Origin: DATLFP01 sp035540955
GTDB lineage: Bacteria > Actinomycetota > Acidimicrobiia > Acidimicrobiales > CADCSY01
Direction: 5' to 3'
NCBI GenBank assembly: GCA_035540955.1
Contig: DATLFP010000136.1
Span: 1 to 7,549 of the forward strand
DNA length: 7,549 nt
This document shows positions 4,076-7,549 of the stretch, in pieces. Positions within the stretch are counted from its first letter, which is position 1; each line of letters opens with the position of its first letter. The notes below the pieces were generated by a model. That model saw only the letters and a program-made list of their open reading frames with translations. It ran no database searches and was not told the DNA's origin. The position numbers and the translations under genes are program-made.

Positions 4076-7000
4076 GTGGCAAAGGGCTCTCTGACCTCCC
4101 GGGCGCGGCTGCGCGCCTCCTTCGGCGCGCTGCGGGTCCTCGTGGCGGTGGCCGTCGCCGGCTCCTCCTTCGGGATCCTGGCGGCGGCGGTGACGCCCAC
4201 CCCGGCGGGCGCCGCGGTGAACCTCACCGTCCGCAAGAACACCTGGGACATCGTCGGGCTGCGCAGCAACGTGAGCACCTCGAACATAGCCACCTCGCCT
4301 CGGGTGTTCCCGATCGGCATCGAGATCTGCAACGCCGCCGGCAGCGACACGGCCACGGGCGTGACCGCCTCCCTCGGCCACGGCACGATCCCGAACGCGT
4401 CGGGTTCGACCCCCGCCTTCGGCAATCTGGCTCCCGTCGGCGCGCAGGCGATCGGCGACATCCCCGGCGGAACCTGCCGCGACGTGCAGTACAGCATCGC
4501 CGTCGTCCCGACCGCCACCACCAAGCCGCAGCTCACCGGCGCCTTCGGCAAGACCCTCGACTACACCTGGACGGTCTCTCGCACCGGCGGGTCCGACATC
4601 AACGCCACCGGCACCCTCTATGTGGAGAAGCTGGTCCGCCAGAACCGCAACGCGATCCTGCGGGTCGACAGCGCCGCGTGCCTGCCGGCGAGCAGCGACT
4701 GCTACGTCTACGCCGGCCAGACCTACACCTTCACCCTCTACAGCAAGTCCGCGCCCAACGGCTACGAGCAGACCGAGGCGTTCCTCGACTTCCCCATGGG
4801 CACCTTCGAGGTGCTCGACGTCAAGAGCCGCTACTCGGCGCCGCCCAACGGCACCGCCGAGGGTGTGTACGCCGACGGCTGCGGCTGGGACAACGCCACC
4901 CGCGCCTGCGTGGGCCCGCCGAACTACCCCGGCGGCAAGGTCGGTGGCAACCTCATCCGGACGACCTACACGGTCAAGGTGCGGACCGGTGCGACTGCGG
5001 GCTCGAGCAGCACCCTGAGCGCCCTCATCTACGACCTGTCGGGCTCGAGCTTCCACTACAACGCCGACTACGGCAGCGGTACGACCGCCAAGACCCTCCG
5101 CGTGCTCAACCCCGCCGACCTGTCCATCGACAAGTCGCACACCGGCACCTTCATCCGCGGCGCGCAGGGCATCTACAACCTGACCGTCACCAACCACGGG
5201 ACGTCCGACTCGGCGACCCCGGTCACGATCGTCGACACCCTTCCCGCCGGGGCGGGCATCTCGTTCCCCGAGTCCGGCTTCGCCACCGCGGGAACGAGCG
5301 GGTTCAGCTGCGTTCGCAACAGTGCCCTCCAGGTCACCTGCACCCGCAACACGGCCATCACGAACGGCGCGTCCACCGCGACCTTGCAGCTGCACGTCGA
5401 TGTCGCCGCCGACGCATCGCCGTCGTTCACCAACCGCGCGACGGTGAGCCAGACGAGCGCCACCATCAACGACCCCAACTCCGCCAACAACACCGACACC
5501 GACCCCACCACCACAGCCCTGGGCACCGACGCCGACCTGGTGGTGACCAACACCGCGACCACGGCGATCGCTCGCGGCCAGGTCGGCCAGTACCAGATCG
5601 AGGTCCGCAACGACGGTCCCGAGACCGTTCCCGGGCCCATCGTGGTCAGCTACACGCTCAGCCAGGGCGTCACGCCCACGGGCGCGGCGGGCACCGGCTG
5701 GGTGTGCGTGATCGACGGGCAGACCGTCACCTGCACCCATGCCGACCAGCTGAGCTCGCTGCAGGAGGCCGACCCGATCATCGTCGACGTGACGGTGGCG
5801 GCCGACGCCCCCGATCCGGTCATCACCTCGGCCACGGCGATCTCGACCTCAGAGGTCGCGCCCCCAGATCCCAACGCCGCGAACAACACCGACGTGCGGG
5901 TGGTCAAGGGCGTCGGCACCGCGGATCTCGCCATCGACAAGACCAACCCCGGCCTGTTCGCCATCTCCCCCGAGGCCGGGCCCTACAACACCGGCACGTT
6001 CACGATCACCGTCAGCAACAACGGGCCGGACGCCGCAGCCGCGTCGGCGACTGACCCGATCCGCGTCACCGACACCCTCCCGTCCGAGCTCGTGTACGTC
6101 TCGGCCACCGGCACCGGCTGGTCGTGTTCGGTCACGGGCGGCGTCCTCACCTGTGATCGCTCGACGCCCCTGGCCAGCGGAGCGCAGAGTGCCATCACCC
6201 TGACCATGCAGGTGCCGAAGGCAACCGAAGGCGCGGTGGAGGGTCTCGTCCTCAACAGCGCCACGGTCTCGGGCCCGACCTCGGACCCCAACCTCGCCAA
6301 CAACACGAGCGACGACGCCGCGGCGCTCCGGGCTCAGACCGACGTGGACATCACCAAGGTCGGACCCAACACCGGGGGCACCCCCAACACCATCACCGCC
6401 ACCAGCTCCCAGAACGGGGCGACGGTCGCGTACACGGTCACCGTCACGAACAACGGGCCCAACCCGGCCACCGGCGTCTACTTCACCGACACGATGCCTC
6501 CCGGCTCGCGGTTCCTCTCGGTGGTCAAACCGGGCAACGTGACCGTGACCGCACTCGAGGACGACGAGGACTGCTCGGGGCCGGCAGTCGGCGCCAACGG
6601 TGAGATCACGTGCTCGATCGGCGCCCTGGCGGTGAGCGGCACCTCGACCTGGACCATCAACGTCGGAGCGTTCAGCGGCCAGACCGTGGCGCCCATCGTC
6701 AACACCGTCGAGGTGTTCAGCGACCAGGTCGACCCCGACGCCACCAACATCGCCACCTACAGCAACCCGTGCACCAACTGCGTGGCCGCACCGACGGTCA
6801 GCTACACCGCCGGCCCTGAGACCGTTGACGAGCACGGCACCACGACCCGCACGTACTCGTGGACCGCGACCCATCCGACCATCAACATCAGCGCCGTCAC
6901 CACCTCCTGCGGCCTCGCCGGGGTGCGCCAGAGCAACTCGACGAGCGGCATCGGCACGCTGAGCGCCAGCGGCACCTTCACCTGCGTGTTCGACGACGGT

Positions 7001-7549
7001 CCTGCCACCTCGAACGTGACGGTGACCGCCAACGCCGGCGCCAACGCCGTCGCCACGGCGACGCGCGTCGTCACGATCAACAACGTCCCGCCGGCGACCA
7101 CGATCGCAGCCGACTCTCCCCAGGATGCCGGTGCCACCTACACGGTGACCCTCGGAGTCGCCACCGACGTCTCCACGGCCGACGCTGCGGGCCAGATCCT
7201 GTACGCGGTCGACTGCGGCACCGGCGACGGGTTCAGCGAGTACACGACGTCGCGCACGTTCAGCTGTGTGGCGCCGGCGACCGGACCGGTGACGGTCCAG
7301 GGACGGGCGATCGACAAGGACGGCGGCGTCAGCACCGTCGTCTCGACCGAGGTGGAGATCACCCCCGAGGTCGACGACTCCGCTGATGTCGCGGTCGACA
7401 AGACCGGCCCGGCATCCGCCGCGCCCGGCGACGGCGTCCTCTACACGATCACCGTCACCAACAACGGGCCCGCCTCGGCCACCGGCGTGACCGTCGTCGA
7501 CACCCTCCCCGACGACCTCGAGGACGTCACCGTCGACTTCGACGACACC
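4076..7549 (+). CDS. Giant secreted repeat protein with DUF11 and Ig/PKD-like domains, 3' end beyond the window
   Basis: The frame stays open for 1158 codons to the right edge. GTG 4076 gives a classic signal peptide: a basic n-region (residues 3-20), a hydrophobic core (21-39) and a small-residue cleavage zone near Ala46/Ala47. No strong Shine-Dalgarno site precedes it, and earlier in-frame starts (ATG 3878, ATG 3899) would bury the signal peptide, so the start is provisional. Residues 48-346 form an N-terminal domain with landmarks GYEQTEAFLDFP (229), GCGWD (Cys269), KVGGN (288) and SGSSFHYNADY (His327). DUF11 repeats begin near 347, 486, 616 and 756, each with an A/T-D-L/V opening, a strand like TVTNNGPxxA, DTLP, and an ANNT end. 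Residues 902-1102 are two Ig/PKD-like modules, and a fifth DUF11 repeat starts at 1103. Such proteins are surface structural proteins or adhesins. Anchoring cannot be judged because the C-terminus is missing. It is divergent from a sugar-nucleotide dehydratase, suggesting a cell-surface role. Confidence 0.85.
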   Translation, partial: MAKGSLTSRARLRASFGALRVLVAVAVAGSSFGILAAAVTPTPAGAAVNLTVRKNTWDIVGLRSNVSTSNIATSPRVFPIGIEICNAAGSDTATGVTASLGHGTIPNASGSTPAFGNLAPVGAQAIGDIPGGTCRDVQYSIAVVPTATTKPQLTGAFGKTLDYTWTVSRTGGSDINATGTLYVEKLVRQNRNAILRVDSAACLPASSDCYVYAGQTYTFTLYSKSAPNGYEQTEAFLDFPMGTFEVLDVKSRYSAPPNGTAEGVYADGCGWDNATRACVGPPNYPGGKVGGNLIRTTYTVKVRTGATAGSSSTLSALIYDLSGSSFHYNADYGSGTTAKTLRVLNPADLSIDKSHTGTFIRGAQGIYNLTVTNHGTSDSATPVTIVDTLPAGAGISFPESGFATAGTSGFSCVRNSALQVTCTRNTAITNGASTATLQLHVDVAADASPSFTNRATVSQTSATINDPNSANNTDTDPTTTALGTDADLVVTNTATTAIARGQVGQYQIEVRNDGPETVPGPIVVSYTLSQGVTPTGAAGTGWVCVIDGQTVTCTHADQLSSLQEADPIIVDVTVAADAPDPVITSATAISTSEVAPPDPNAANNTDVRVVKGVGTADLAIDKTNPGLFAISPEAGPYNTGTFTITVSNNGPDAAAASATDPIRVTDTLPSELVYVSATGTGWSCSVTGGVLTCDRSTPLASGAQSAITLTMQVPKATEGAVEGLVLNSATVSGPTSDPNLANNTSDDAAALRAQTDVDITKVGPNTGGTPNTITATSSQNGATVAYTVTVTNNGPNPATGVYFTDTMPPGSRFLSVVKPGNVTVTALEDDEDCSGPAVGANGEITCSIGALAVSGTSTWTINVGAFSGQTVAPIVNTVEVFSDQVDPDATNIATYSNPCTNCVAAPTVSYTAGPETVDEHGTTTRTYSWTATHPTINISAVTTSCGLAGVRQSNSTSGIGTLSASGTFTCVFDDGPATSNVTVTANAGANAVATATRVVTINNVPPATTIAADSPQDAGATYTVTLGVATDVSTADAAGQILYAVDCGTGDGFSEYTTSRTFSCVAPATGPVTVQGRAIDKDGGVSTVVSTEVEITPEVDDSADVAVDKTGPASAAPGDGVLYTITVTNNGPASATGVTVVDTLPDDLEDVTVDFDDT
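6431..6477 (+). repeat. DNA direct repeat, copy A, in DUF11 repeat 4
   Basis: This 47-nt stretch encodes the YTVTVTNNGPNPATGV strand. It matches the copy at 7442-7488 at 42 of 47 positions by eye, closer than the other DUF11 repeats match each other in DNA. Confidence 0.6.
7442..7488 (+). repeat. DNA direct repeat, copy B, in DUF11 repeat 5
   Basis: Encodes YTITVTNNGPASATGV. It differs from copy A at five positions, three of them in the short variable segment after the shared GGGCCC. The two copies are 1011 nt apart, an exact number of codons. Confidence 0.6.

Noticed and set aside
3740..5740. Minus-strand open frame (666 codons) antisense to the secreted protein
   Set aside because: Gly/Val/Arg-rich shadow. 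The plus strand shows a signal peptide and DUF11 repeats over the same bases.
4678..6054. Plus-strand open frame rich in Arg, His and Gln, in another frame of the secreted protein gene
   Set aside because: Low-complexity translation of the shifted repeat-coding DNA, with no motif and no plausible start.

Overview
The window looks like chromosome from a very high-GC actinobacterium. Codon third positions are almost all G or C, GTG and TTG starts are common, and one promoter appears to drive a leaderless transcript. The style of the genes resembles Acidimicrobiia (Iamia/Ilumatobacter-like), but that is inference from gene character, with no ribosomal or other marker gene to confirm it.

Layout. 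Positions 1-86 hold the 5' end of a minus-strand gene leaving the left edge, possibly a flavin-binding pyridoxamine-oxidase-like protein. Divergent from it is a cytoplasmic hemerythrin-like protein (266-970, +). A compact two-gene toxin-antitoxin-like module follows (1043-1288 and 1292-1561, +), with its own promoter overlapping a perfect dyad. This module converges on a membrane-bound nucleotide-sugar 4,6-dehydratase of the CapD/WbpM/PglF type (1598-3475, -). A nested dyad lies at the convergent junction. A 600-bp intergenic region (3476-4075) separates the dehydratase from a divergent, very large secreted protein (4076 to beyond 7549, +). That protein has a signal peptide, an N-terminal domain of about 300 residues, four complete DUF11-type repeats, a two-module Ig/PKD-like insert, and the start of a fifth DUF11 repeat.

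How the parts may work together. The dehydratase makes 4-keto-6-deoxy amino-sugar nucleotides for surface glycans or protein glycosylation, and it sits head-to-head with a Thr/Asn-rich exported repeat protein. A cell-surface or glycan theme for the right two thirds is therefore reasonable, though unproven. The left third (hemerythrin, toxin-antitoxin) looks unrelated. The two most notable features are the leaderless toxin-antitoxin promoter with an operator-like hairpin, and the dyad-rich leader in front of the giant exported protein. No tRNA, rRNA, CRISPR array, insertion sequence or prophage gene was seen.
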